A stretch of 64,000 nucleotides of DNA. It comes from Tistrella mobilis KA081020-065. Its GTDB lineage: Bacteria > Pseudomonadota > Alphaproteobacteria > Tistrellales > Tistrellaceae. The position numbers and the translations under genes were made by a program. The number at the start of each line of letters is the position of its first letter. The stretch's first letter is position 1. The notes under the pieces were generated by a model. The model did no database searches, was not told the origin of the DNA, and was given only the letters and a program-made list of their open reading frames with translations. The stretch spans positions 434,001-498,000 of the forward strand of contig NC_017958.1 of NCBI RefSeq assembly GCF_000264455.2. Direction: 5' to 3'. Shown here one piece after another: positions 1 through 8,977 of the stretch.

Positions 1-92
1 GCGATCACCAGATCGGGGTTCGACACGATGAACAGCGGCGAGCCGATCACCGGCAATTGCAGGCGGCGTGCGAGGCTGTCGGGCAGGCTCAT
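1..92 (-). CDS. Nitronate monooxygenase family protein, N-terminal fragment (runs off left edge)
   Basis: Only the first 30 or so codons are inside the window. The reverse strand starts ATG and reads MSLPDSLARRLQLPVIGSP, then a hydrophobic strand with LFIVSNPDLVIA. This is the usual N-terminus of the FMN-dependent nitronate monooxygenase (2-nitropropane dioxygenase) TIM-barrel family, where the LxLPVIxxPMFxxS strand helps form the FMN pocket. The family oxidises alkyl nitronates and detoxifies nitro compounds. The gene is divergent from the HxlR regulator and shares its control region, so HxlR control of this gene is a reasonable inference. The identification rests on a short piece and could be wrong at subfamily level. 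Confidence 0.7.
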   Translation of the reverse strand, partial: MSLPDSLARRLQLPVIGSPLFIVSNPDLVI

Positions 93-191
93 CTCGAAGC
101 GTCTCCCAGGCGGTTCCCCCAAGGGCGGCCGTCGTTCGATGCGGGCGCCCATGCTGTCGGTTCAGGTCGTTTCCGTCGGTCCGGTTAGTCC

Positions 192-239
192 GTTCCATAT
201 CGGAACCCTGTATTGACAGAGTGCGTTCCAAATCGGAAC
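192..239. promoter_or_regulatory. Twin palindromic operators in the divergent promoter of nitronate monooxygenase and HxlR genes
   Basis: Two near-identical palindromes, GTTCCATATCGGAAC (192-206) and GTTCCAAATCGGAAC (225-239), lie 33 bp apart, about three helical turns. The arms GTTCC/GGAAC are perfect. A TTGACA hexamer (213-218) lies between them and could be a -35 box for the rightward gene. The arrangement fits cooperative binding by the adjacent HxlR-family regulator, which would control itself and the divergent gene. Confidence 0.75.
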
Positions 240-309
240 CTGTCAAGCGCATCAAGGCCGACATCGTCGGCCCCGATGCCCCCCCGAAGCCCCTGGGAGA
301 GCCCGCCCG

Positions 310-867
310 ATGCGGTGGAACGAGTTGGACGAGGAGCATTGCTCGATCGCGCGCACCCTCTCGATCATCGGCGATCGCTGGACGCTGCTGATCCTGAGGG
401 AATGCTTCATGCGCGTGCGCCGGTTCGAGTATTTCCAGAACCGGCTGGGCATCACCCGCCATGTCCTCGCCGACCGGCTGCGCAAGCTGGTCGAGGCGGG
501 GTTGCTGGTGCGCGTGCCCTATCAGGAACGGCCGCTGCGCGAGGAATACCGGCTGACGGAAAAGGGGCTCGACATCTATCCGGTGCTGATGTCGATCCTG
601 AGCTGGGGCGATCGCTGGCGCACCGACAGCGAGGGCGTGCCGGTGCTGCACCGCCATCTGGACTGCGGCCACCACTTCCGTCCGGTGGTCTCGTGCTCGG
701 AATGCGGCGAGCCGCTGGATCCGCGCCGCGTCTCTCCCGAACCCGGCCCCGGCATCACCGACGAGGCGGCGCTGCGCTATTTCACCTTCGGCCGTCACGG
801 CTCGTCAGGTGCCCTGCAGGCACATCCGCAGCCCGCCCCCACAGACGACGACGGGGCGGTGGACTGA
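310..867 (+). CDS. HxlR-family winged-helix transcriptional regulator with C-terminal cysteine/histidine motif
   Basis: A 185-residue DNA-binding regulator. Residues 10-100 form the HxlR winged helix: CSIARTLSIIGDRWTLLILR is the family's opening, followed by the recognition-helix region ITRHVLADRLRKLVEAGLL and the wing YRLTEKG. HxlR proteins usually stop near 110-130 residues; this one continues with a segment containing HLDCGHH and CSECGEP, a possible small zinc ribbon or redox cysteine site that occurs in a subset of the family. The start has GGGAGAG about ten bases upstream. It is divergent from a nitronate monooxygenase gene and sits beside two palindromic operators, so it probably represses that gene and itself in response to a small electrophile. 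The ligand is not known. Confidence 0.88.
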   Translation: MRWNELDEEHCSIARTLSIIGDRWTLLILRECFMRVRRFEYFQNRLGITRHVLADRLRKLVEAGLLVRVPYQERPLREEYRLTEKGLDIYPVLMSILSWGDRWRTDSEGVPVLHRHLDCGHHFRPVVSCSECGEPLDPRRVSPEPGPGITDEAALRYFTFGRHGSSGALQAHPQPAPTDDDGAVD

Positions 868-880
868 CCACCGCCCCGTC
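850..880. terminator. Perfect 13-bp hairpin spanning the HxlR stop codon
   Basis: GACGGGGCGGTGG and CCACCGCCCCGTC form a perfect 13-bp stem with loop ACTGA; the HxlR stop codon TGA is in the loop. No T-run follows, so this is either a weak or factor-assisted terminator, or a 3'-end stabiliser, between convergent genes. Confidence 0.5.
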
Positions 881-892
881 GGGCAGACATGC

Positions 893-930
893 CGGATGCT
901 ATGACGTCAGTCGGATGCTGTAACGTCAGT
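893..930. repeat. Tandem 19-bp duplication at the 3' end of the Mpo1-like gene
   Basis: Two head-to-tail copies of CGGATGCTATGACGTCAGT (893-911) and CGGATGCTGTAACGTCAGT (912-930) differ at two positions. The second copy covers the stop codon of the minus-strand Mpo1-like gene. ACGTCA is CREB-like by chance; the simplest reading is a recent slippage duplication in the convergent intergenic space. Confidence 0.7.
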
Positions 931-1492
931 GCGGCCTCACCGGCCGACGGCGTTCGCGCACCCGCAGCGGGCCGACCCGGGCCTCGATCGCGGCCGCGAC
1001 CTCGCGGCGCAGACCGATCATGAAGGCGGTTTCCGAGACCACGAAGAGCGGGCCGATCAGCAGCCCGGCGACATCGTCCAGAAAGGCGGGCTTGCGGCCT
1101 TCGAAAACATGGCCCACCGCCTGGAAGATCCAGCCCACGACGAACAGGCCCAGCCCCCAGCCCAGCCAGACGCCGGTGCTGCGATCAGCCAGCGCATCGC
1201 CGGTGACCACGGCCGCCGTCAACAGCACGGTCATCACCGCGCCGAAGCGCAGATCCAGGCCCAGATACCAGGCCGCAGCCAGGCCCGCCACCACCATGGC
1301 CGGATTGAGATGGACATCGCCCAGATCCAGCGTCGGCCGCGACAATAGAATCGCGACCGCGACCACGATCATCGGAATGCCGATGAGATGGGTGATCAGA
1401 TTGCGGGCATCACGGTGATAGGCGCCATAGCCGGCCAGCCGGTCGACCAGCCGTTCCAGACCCCGCGGCGCTGCGGGCTCCACGCTGTACAT
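926..1492 (-). CDS. Mpo1-like (DUF962/YGL010w) membrane protein
   Basis: A 188-residue protein of the Mpo1-like family, whose yeast founder is an ER dioxygenase acting on 2-hydroxy fatty acids in phytosphingosine breakdown. The family signature is seen near the N-terminus: YHRDARNLITHLIGIPM, with the conserved Y-H, N and H residues thought to bind iron, followed by about four hydrophobic spans (residues 40-60, 70-85, 90-105 and 115-130) and a second conserved stretch, IFQAVGHVFEGRKPAF, which carries further histidine. The ATG chosen is preceded by GGAGGAGG at ideal spacing; longer upstream in-frame starts lack this. It is divergent from a 2-hydroxyacid dehydrogenase, an interesting pairing given the hydroxy-acid chemistry, though the link is inference. 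Confidence 0.82.
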   Translation of the reverse strand: MYSVEPAAPRGLERLVDRLAGYGAYHRDARNLITHLIGIPMIVVAVAILLSRPTLDLGDVHLNPAMVVAGLAAAWYLGLDLRFGAVMTVLLTAAVVTGDALADRSTGVWLGWGLGLFVVGWIFQAVGHVFEGRKPAFLDDVAGLLIGPLFVVSETAFMIGLRREVAAAIEARVGPLRVRERRRPVRPH

Positions 1493-1712
1493 TGCAACTG
1501 CCTCCTCCACTGCCGCCTGCGGTTGTCCCGCCGGTCGCCATTCTTTGAGTGTCAAGGATATGCCGTCCGGGACGCCGCGTCGCCAGAGGAAATCTCCATG
1601 CAGCATCACCCGTCGGACGCCCCCTCGAAGGGGGTATCGGGAACCCCCGCACAGCGGTAGTCTGCGACCGATCGCTCTACCCGTTCGACACCGCGCCGAG
1701 GAGACGGCCCGC

Positions 1713-2675
1713 ATGCGCATCGCCATCTGGACCCCGAATGCCCGCGACCTGATCGCCGACCGCGTCGCCGCGGCCGGGCACGAGCCGGCGGTGGCCCTGA
1801 ATGGCGAGGATTTCGCCCGCATCCTGGCCGAGGGCGTCGACATGGTGGCGATGATCTCGCAATTCTGGTCGCCCAAGGTGCGCGATCTGGCCGCGGCGGC
1901 GATGCCGCGGCTGAAACTGGTTCAGCTGCTGACGGCCGGTTTCGACCCGCTGGATGCCCATGGCGTGCCCGCCGGGCTGATGGTCGCCAATGCCGGCGGC
2001 TCGTATTCGCCGACCGTCGCCGAACATGCCGTCGCCATGATGCTCGCCCTGCTCCGCCGCCTGCCCCAGGCCGGCATCGCCCAGGCGCATCAGAACTGGG
2101 ATCGGGGCATCCTGCGCGAGATGGGTTCGCTCGAAGGCCGCACCGTCACCATGCTCGGTTTCGGCTCCATCGGCGAAGAGACGGCGAAGCGGCTGAAGCC
2201 CTTCGGCGCCCGCATCATCGCGGTCACCCGCAGCGCCCGGCCGCATGATCTGGCCGACGAGGCCGTGCGGATCGACGATCTGGCGACGGTTCTGCCCCGC
2301 AGCGACGTGCTCTATGCCTGCCTGCCGCTGGGCGATGCCACCCGCGGGCTGATCGGGCGCCAGGTGCTGGCCGCCCTGCCCCGCCATGCACTGGTGATCA
2401 ATGTCGCCCGCGGCCCGGTGATCGACCAGACCGCCCTGCTCGAAGCCCTGCTCTCGGGCTCGATCGCAGGTGCCGGCATCGACGTCGCCGACCCCGAGCC
2501 GCTGCCCGCAGATGCCCCCCTCTGGCGCGCGCCCAACCTGATCATCACCCCCCATGTCGCGGGCGGCGGATCGGGCGCCATCGACGAGCGCCTGGCCGCC
2601 GTCACCATGACCAACCTCGCCCGCCTTCAGGCGGGCGAGGTGATCCTGCATCCGGTGCAGCCGCGGGTCGAGTGA
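1713..2675 (+). CDS. D-isomer-specific 2-hydroxyacid dehydrogenase family protein
   Basis: A 320-residue NAD(P)-dependent dehydrogenase that interconverts a 2-keto acid and a D-2-hydroxy acid in the cytoplasm. The Rossmann motif GFGSIG is at residues 149-154, followed by a basic residue region (VTRSARP) that may favour NADP. The catalytic set is intact: Arg in NVARGP near 232, Glu in DPEP at 262 and His in TPHVAGG at 281. Length is normal for the family. GAGGAG lies just upstream of the chosen ATG; an in-frame extension to about 1545 has no ribosome site. Substrate cannot be read from the sequence; glyoxylate/hydroxypyruvate or a phosphonate-dehydrogenase-like role are both possible. No operon partner on this strand. 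Confidence 0.88.
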   Translation: MRIAIWTPNARDLIADRVAAAGHEPAVALNGEDFARILAEGVDMVAMISQFWSPKVRDLAAAAMPRLKLVQLLTAGFDPLDAHGVPAGLMVANAGGSYSPTVAEHAVAMMLALLRRLPQAGIAQAHQNWDRGILREMGSLEGRTVTMLGFGSIGEETAKRLKPFGARIIAVTRSARPHDLADEAVRIDDLATVLPRSDVLYACLPLGDATRGLIGRQVLAALPRHALVINVARGPVIDQTALLEALLSGSIAGAGIDVADPEPLPADAPLWRAPNLIITPHVAGGGSGAIDERLAAVTMTNLARLQAGEVILHPVQPRVE

Positions 2676-2698
2676 TGTCTTCAGTCGGGCAGACCTGA

Positions 2699-4288
2699 TC
2701 AGCTGCCGAGGCAGATCATCGACCAAGTCGACCCCGTGACCTTGTCAGTACCCACCATGGTACTGGCATCAATCTCGACGGCGCCGCCGCCAGTAACCCG
2801 CGTTTCGAGCCAGACCTCTTCACCAGCGGCAAGACGGTCACTCACATCCCCGCTGACCACCAGCACACCATCGGCATTCGCCACACGGTCGTCGATCAGA
2901 AGCCGGATCCCGGCATCACTCAGGCTGCTGCCCGACTTGACCGCATGAACCTCCACTCGCTGACCGGCCGTAATCCCGGTCAGCAGCAGGTTGGCAGAGA
3001 TCCGGTAGCAGCCAGCCACCACGGCGACGAATTTGCCGCCGACCATCTGCTCGCCCGAAACGGGCGGACTGGGCCGGTCGAACACCTTCACCCATTTTTC
3101 GTCGTCATCATCATCACTGATGTTGACCAGGGATTTCCAGGCGCCATCCGCTGGTACCTGAATGTTCAATTTCAGCATTTCCTCGCCGCCGATCGCCGTC
3201 TCCAGAACCCGCACGTCGGTGCCCGCCTGCAACAGCACCTTGTTGTTCACGATGGTGGTATCCGGGGCGATCTCGATCTTACCGTTGACATAGGTGATCT
3301 GGCCGGTGTTCTCGCGGAAGTGGGCAGCGGGACCAAGGCGCAGCGTGGTATGTGCGGTCGATCCGCTCGGCGCTTCGCCGGTCACGAACAGCGCCGAAGA
3401 GGTCACGCGCCCGCCGATGTCCACGACCCGCGAGCCGGCGGCGACACTGCCGTAGACGTTCAGCCGCACGAAAGCTCCGGACAGCACGCTGAAGCGGGTG
3501 GTGCCACCATCGGTGACGCTTTCCACCGCAAGACCGGTGCCGCCTTCGGGCATCCCGCTCACGGTGCCGATGATGGTGTTGTAGTAGAAGCTGTCGGCGG
3601 TCGAGCCGGCCGCGCGGCGGAAGCGCAGACCCCAGCCGCAATCGGTCGCGCGGATGCCGATCAGGATGTTGCTCTCGTTGAAACCGCTGTCGACATTGAC
3701 GAAGTCGAAGCCGGTGCCGGCGGGCAGCGCGCGGGTCTCGACATTCTCGACCCGGCTGTGGCGGGAATTGCGGAAGACCAGACCCGAGGCGCCGGTGGTA
3801 TCGGTCAGCTGGCCGCCGTCGATCGTCAGCCCCGAGATACCGGTGCCGTCGACCTGGCCCGACAGCGTCACGCCGGCAGCCGTATTCGCAAGCGTCAGGA
3901 CCGAAAGCCCCATGCCGTCGCCGATCAGGCGCTTGCCTTCCAGAACATGCATGTCGGCCAGGCTCCAGCTGCCCACGGGGACGCGGACCACATCGGCCAC
4001 CTCCAGCGCCGCGGCAAGGCCGGGGCTGGCGCTGCCGTCCGCCGCACGGATGAACCAGGGCAGGTCGGCGATCGCCGACCAGATCCGGATCCAGCGCCCG
4101 GTCCCGCCCGCCGTCGGCTGAAAGACGGTGCCACGGTTGGGCGTCGCCGTGCTGGCGGCATCCCACTGAAACACACCACCGCCCCCGTCATTCACCACAT
4201 TGCGCCCCAGAATCTGCGCGGGCCCCCGCCAACCTGCAGGAATCGCCAGAAGATCCGCCAGCGTATCGACCACGATCATGTCAGCCAT
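2699..4288 (-). CDS. Orphan tailspike-like beta-helix (pectin-lyase fold) protein
   Basis: A protein of about 529 residues. The first 70 residues resemble the head-binding/entry part of phage tailspikes (VNDGGGGVFQWDAAST, then FQPTAGGTGRWIRIW). The central 80-340 region has the short repeating hydrophobic turns of a right-handed parallel beta-helix (GISGLTIDGGQL, SRVENVETRA, ESNILIGIRATDCGW). After an acidic run (five consecutive Asp at the linker) the last 130 residues look like a C1q/TNF-like jelly roll (FVAVVAGCYRISANLLLTG, SGDVSDRLAAGEEVWLE), a typical trimerising or receptor-binding tip. The ATG was chosen because GGAG precedes it; an ATG 33 bases upstream has no ribosome site. No other phage gene is nearby, so it may be a surface adhesin or polysaccharide-active protein domesticated from phage. 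No signal peptide is visible. Confidence 0.7.
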   Translation of the reverse strand: MADMIVVDTLADLLAIPAGWRGPAQILGRNVVNDGGGGVFQWDAASTATPNRGTVFQPTAGGTGRWIRIWSAIADLPWFIRAADGSASPGLAAALEVADVVRVPVGSWSLADMHVLEGKRLIGDGMGLSVLTLANTAAGVTLSGQVDGTGISGLTIDGGQLTDTTGASGLVFRNSRHSRVENVETRALPAGTGFDFVNVDSGFNESNILIGIRATDCGWGLRFRRAAGSTADSFYYNTIIGTVSGMPEGGTGLAVESVTDGGTTRFSVLSGAFVRLNVYGSVAAGSRVVDIGGRVTSSALFVTGEAPSGSTAHTTLRLGPAAHFRENTGQITYVNGKIEIAPDTTIVNNKVLLQAGTDVRVLETAIGGEEMLKLNIQVPADGAWKSLVNISDDDDDEKWVKVFDRPSPPVSGEQMVGGKFVAVVAGCYRISANLLLTGITAGQRVEVHAVKSGSSLSDAGIRLLIDDRVANADGVLVVSGDVSDRLAAGEEVWLETRVTGGGAVEIDASTMVGTDKVTGSTWSMICLGS

Positions 4289-4376
4289 GTCTTCGCTCCA
4301 TCTTTCCGGATGCCGATCCATCCGAAATCACGCAGCGAGAATGCCCCGCGGGTTCTATCGTCGGCACGCGATCATC

Positions 4377-4393
4377 TGTTGCAACATGTTGCA
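4377..4393. promoter_or_regulatory. Overlapping palindromes upstream of the tailspike-like gene
   Basis: TGTTGCAACA (4377-4386) and TGCAACATGTTGCA (4380-4393) are each perfect palindromes and overlap, giving TGTTGCA twice in direct orientation. They lie about 90 bases upstream of the minus-strand gene. This is operator-like; the cognate regulator is not identifiable. Confidence 0.5.
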
Positions 4394-4507
4394 GCGCCGC
4401 CGCGGGATCCTCATGACCAGGATCTGAGCGAAAAACAGGCAAAATGACGAGGAATCGGGCAAGCGCATAATTTTTATGCAGTCATTCCCGATGCCGGCCG
4501 CATTTTC

Positions 4508-4521
4508 TGACCAGTTGGTCA
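4508..4521. promoter_or_regulatory. Palindromic operator-like site TGACCAGTTGGTCA
   Basis: Arms TGACCA/TGGTCA are perfect around a 2-base centre. The size and form are typical of TetR or GntR operators. It lies in the AT-rich part of the divergent region and could serve either flanking gene. Confidence 0.45.
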
Positions 4522-4536
4522 GGGTTTCCGCCATCA

Positions 4537-4569
4537 TGCCATGGCAGGGCTGCACCCGTGCCATGGCAC
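4537..4569. promoter_or_regulatory. Two copies of palindrome TGCCATGGCA upstream of the oxygenase gene
   Basis: TGCCATGGCA occurs at 4537-4546 and 4559-4568, 22 bp apart (two helical turns); the second copy extends to GTGCCATGGCAC. Twin spaced palindromes suggest cooperative binding of a dimeric regulator controlling the oxygenase/VOC/nucleoside importer genes. No regulator gene is adjacent. Confidence 0.5.
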
Positions 4570-4774
4570 GGCTTTTGCTAACCTTCCGCACCGCCAGCGC
4601 CCCCGGGGAGACGGGGGTGGTGACGCAATGCCCCCGCATGCGCACACGGCGATGACGATCCGGACCCGGGGCCCAGCCGGGGCCGGTGAGACGTCGCCGC
4701 AACCGCCAAGCAAAGACAGGGCCGGCGCGCGAAGAACGATGCCGGACGGTGGTCCCCGCGTTGTGGAGGCAGTC

Positions 4775-5785
4775 ATGCCACTCGAGAACGTTCCCATCAT
4801 CGATCTTGCGGGCTATTACGACGGCACGCCCGACGGCAAGGCGAAGGTCGCCGCCGAGGTCGGCCGCGCCTGCCGCGATATCGGCTTCATGGTCGTCACC
4901 GGCCATCAGGTGCCGGCGGATCTGGTCGCCTCGACCTACGACATCTCGCGGCAGTTCTTCGACCTGCCCGAACCGGTGAAGCGCAAGGTCGCCCAGCCCT
5001 CGCCCGATCAGGTCCGCGGCTATAGCGGGCTCTGCGAAGAGGGGCTGTCCTACAGCCTGGACGATCCCACCCCGCCCGACCTGAAAGAGAGTTTCTCGGT
5101 CGGCCCGATCGACGTGCCCAGGGATGATCCCTATTTCACCGAGGGATCGGCGGCGGTGCATTTCGCGCCCAATCTCTGGCCCGATCAGGATCTGCCGGCG
5201 CTGCGCCCGATCTGGGAGGCCTATTTCAAGAGCCAGGAGACGCTGGCCGCCGATCTGATGCGGCTGTTCGCGCTGGCGCTCGACCTGCCCGAGGCCTTCT
5301 TCGACGACAAGATCGACCGTCATATCAGCATGTTCCGGGTGCTGAACTATCCCGATCAGAAAGACGAGCCGCTGCCCGGCCAGATGCGCGCCGGTGCCCA
5401 TTCCGACTATGGCAGCCTGACGATCGTGCGTCAGGAAGACCGGCCGGGCGGGCTGCAGGTGCGCAACAAAATGGGCGAATGGGTCGACGTGCCCTTCATC
5501 CCCGGCTCCTTCGTGGTCAATATCGGCGATCTGATGATGCAGTGGACCAACGACACCTGGATTTCGACCATGCACCGGGTGATCAATCCGCCGCGCGACA
5601 AGGCGCTCGACAGCCGGCGCATCTCGCTGGTCTTCTTCCACCAGCCGAATTACGACGCCATGGTGTCGTGCCTGGAAAGCTGCGAAGGGCCCGGCAATCC
5701 GGCGAAATACGCGCCGGTCTCGTCCGGCGATCATCTCTACATGAAGTTCACCAAGCAGACCGCCCAGGGCCGCGACGCCGCCTGA
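4775..5785 (+). CDS. Isopenicillin N synthase-fold Fe(II)/2-oxoglutarate oxygenase
   Basis: A 336-residue non-heme iron oxygenase. Residues 1-110 form the N-terminal DIOX_N part (VPIIDLAGYYDG, RDIGFMVVTGHQV, FFDLPEPVK, GYSGLCEEG). The jelly-roll core carries the iron ligands in HSDYGSLTIV (H-x-D) and STMHRVI (distal H), and the 2-oxoglutarate anchor RRISLVFF (R-x-S). The ATG is preceded by GGAGG. The same superfamily includes thymine 7-hydroxylase, and the gene is followed by a VOC protein and a BMP-type nucleoside importer, so oxidation of a nucleobase or nucleoside is a plausible role, though only by context. Other small-molecule hydroxylations cannot be excluded. Confidence 0.88.
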   Translation: MPLENVPIIDLAGYYDGTPDGKAKVAAEVGRACRDIGFMVVTGHQVPADLVASTYDISRQFFDLPEPVKRKVAQPSPDQVRGYSGLCEEGLSYSLDDPTPPDLKESFSVGPIDVPRDDPYFTEGSAAVHFAPNLWPDQDLPALRPIWEAYFKSQETLAADLMRLFALALDLPEAFFDDKIDRHISMFRVLNYPDQKDEPLPGQMRAGAHSDYGSLTIVRQEDRPGGLQVRNKMGEWVDVPFIPGSFVVNIGDLMMQWTNDTWISTMHRVINPPRDKALDSRRISLVFFHQPNYDAMVSCLESCEGPGNPAKYAPVSSGDHLYMKFTKQTAQGRDAA

Positions 5786-5831
5786 GCGGCGGCGCCCCTC
5801 CCGCATTCGTCCCGAGTTGGAGCGACGCCCG

Positions 5832-6221
5832 ATGGCGCATCTGAGCTATGTGAACGTCTTCGCCCGCGACGTGGTTGCGTTGTCGGGCTTCTATTCCGAG
5901 GTCTTCGGCTTCCCCGAAATCGAGGCGATACGCTCGCCGATTTTCCGGGGCATCGATGCCGGCGGCACCGCGATCGGCTTCAACGCCCTCGACGCCTATG
6001 AACTGCTCAAACTGCAGGATTTTGCCGAAACCAAAGGCGTCAAATTCCTGCTCAACATCGATGTCGACACGGTCGACGAGGTCGATGCCATGGTCCCGAA
6101 GGCCGTCGAAAAGGGTGCCACGCTGATCAAGGCGCCCTATCGCACCTATTACGACTGGTATCAGGCGGTGCTGCTCGATCCCGAAGGCAATGTCTTCCGG
6201 ATCAACAAGATGCTCGACTGA
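5832..6221 (+). CDS. VOC (glyoxalase/bleomycin resistance) family protein
   Basis: A 129-residue single-unit VOC fold protein. It opens with LSYVNVFARDVVALSGFYSEVFGF, the standard first beta-alpha-beta unit, and ends with DWYQAVLLDPEGNVFRINK, where the terminal Glu/Asp region normally supplies a metal ligand. VOC proteins are metal-dependent isomerases, lyases or dioxygenases, or ligand-binding proteins. The start used has TTGGAGC upstream; a TTG 15 bases earlier is possible. It lies 46 bases after the oxygenase and 78 before the BMP-type binding protein, in the same direction, so probably one operon. It may act on the oxygenase product. The first usual His ligand is not obvious, so catalysis is uncertain. 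Confidence 0.82.
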   Translation: MAHLSYVNVFARDVVALSGFYSEVFGFPEIEAIRSPIFRGIDAGGTAIGFNALDAYELLKLQDFAETKGVKFLLNIDVDTVDEVDAMVPKAVEKGATLIKAPYRTYYDWYQAVLLDPEGNVFRINKMLD

Positions 6222-6299
6222 CCGGCAGCCCCCTCTCTCATCCCCCTGACGCTCCCACGATCTTTTCCTCTTCCACGATCTTTCCGAGGATCCGGACAC

Positions 6300-7390
6300 A
6301 TGCGGATACGCGCAGCCCTGACGGCGGCGATGATGGCGCTCGGCCTGATGTCGGCGGTGCCGGCGCCGGCCGATGCGGCGATGGGCATCAAGGGCGACCC
6401 CAAGGTTGCCTTCATCTATATCGCCCCGGTCGGCGATCTGGGCTGGACCTGGGCCCATGATCAGTCGCGCAAGGCGGTCGAAAAGGAACTCGGCGTCCAG
6501 ACCGCCTATACCGAGAGCATCCCCGAGGTCACCGAGCGGGTATCGCAGGTGATCGACCGCTATGTCGGGCGCGGTTTCAACATCATCGTCGGCACCGCCT
6601 TCGGCTATTCCGACGCCTTCAAGGAAGCCGCCGCGCGCCATCCCGAGGTGGTGTTCATGAACGCCGCCGGTTACACCTCGGCGCCCAACCTCGCCTCCTA
6701 TTACGGCAAATCCTACGAATCGCTCTATCTGGCCGGCATGGCGGCGGGCTATGCCACCAAATCGAACAAGCTGGGCTTCGTCGCCGCCTATCCGCTGGGC
6801 CTGGTGCTGTGGAACGCCAATGCCTTCGCGCTGGGCGCGCGATCGGTCAACCCCGCCGCCGAGGTCGCGGTCTCCTTCACCAACACCTGGTATGACCCGG
6901 TGCGGGAAGAGGCCGCCGCCAAGGCGCTGATCGAACAGGGTGCCGACGTCATCGGCCAGCACCAGGACACCCCCGGACCGCAGATCGCGGCCGAACGCGC
7001 CGGCGTGAAGTCGATCGGCTACAACGCCGACATGTCGTCCTCCGCCCCCAACGCCCATATCATGGCCGCCACCTGGAACTGGGGCGCCTTCGTGGTGCCG
7101 CAGATCAAAAAGGCGATCGCCGGCACCTTCGAGGGCGGCAATTATTTCGAAGGGCTGGAAACCGGCCTGGTCGACATCTCCGCCTTCACCGGCACGGCGC
7201 TGACCGACGACCAGAAGGCTAAGATCCTGGAGACCAAGGCCGCCATCGCCGAGGGCAGGCTCGACATCTGGAAGGGTCCGATCAAGGACCAGACCGGCAA
7301 GGTCGTGGTCGCAGACGGCGCCACCCTCGATACCGCCCAGCTCTTCGGCATGGATTTCCTGGTCGAGGGCACCTCGGGCACGCTGCCGAA

Positions 7391-7394
<4 letters not shown>
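6300..7394 (+). CDS. BMP-family (PnrA-like) ABC transporter substrate-binding protein
   Basis: A 364-residue periplasmic binding protein with a clear Sec signal peptide (hydrophobic residues 5-22, cleavage likely after PADA). Mature residues include VAFIYIAPVGDLGWTWAHDQ, the Bmp/PnrA opening where the binding-site Asp and Trp lie, and later GTAFGYSDAF, VFMNAAG and IGQHQDTPG. BMP proteins of this kind bind purine or other nucleosides and feed a permease pair and a duplicated ATPase, exactly the three genes that follow. The stop overlaps the next start by 4 bases. GAGGA lies upstream of the ATG. The substrate is therefore likely a nucleoside or modified nucleobase. Confidence 0.93.

Positions 7395-8969
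<1,575 letters not shown>

Positions 8970-8977
<8 letters not shown>

Larger units (their letters stand above)
4289..4774. other. 486-base intergenic region between divergent tailspike-like and oxygenase genes
   Basis: No credible gene is seen. The stretch is rich in short perfect palindromes, listed separately (TGTTGCAACATGTTGCA, TGACCAGTTGGTCA and two TGCCATGGCA). The part from 4435 to 4530 is clearly AT-richer than the surroundings (AATTTTTATGCAG), as expected of promoters. The part from 4590 to 4770 is open in one frame into the oxygenase gene but has poor coding character. Confidence 0.6.

Noticed and set aside
4200-4427. Plus-strand ORF in the tailspike-like upstream region
   Set aside because: Poor codon bias, no ribosome site and half of it is antisense to a real gene.
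6245-6290. Short direct repeat CCACGATCTTT before the BMP-type gene
   Set aside because: Only 11 bases with no symmetry or spacing pattern; likely chance or slippage.
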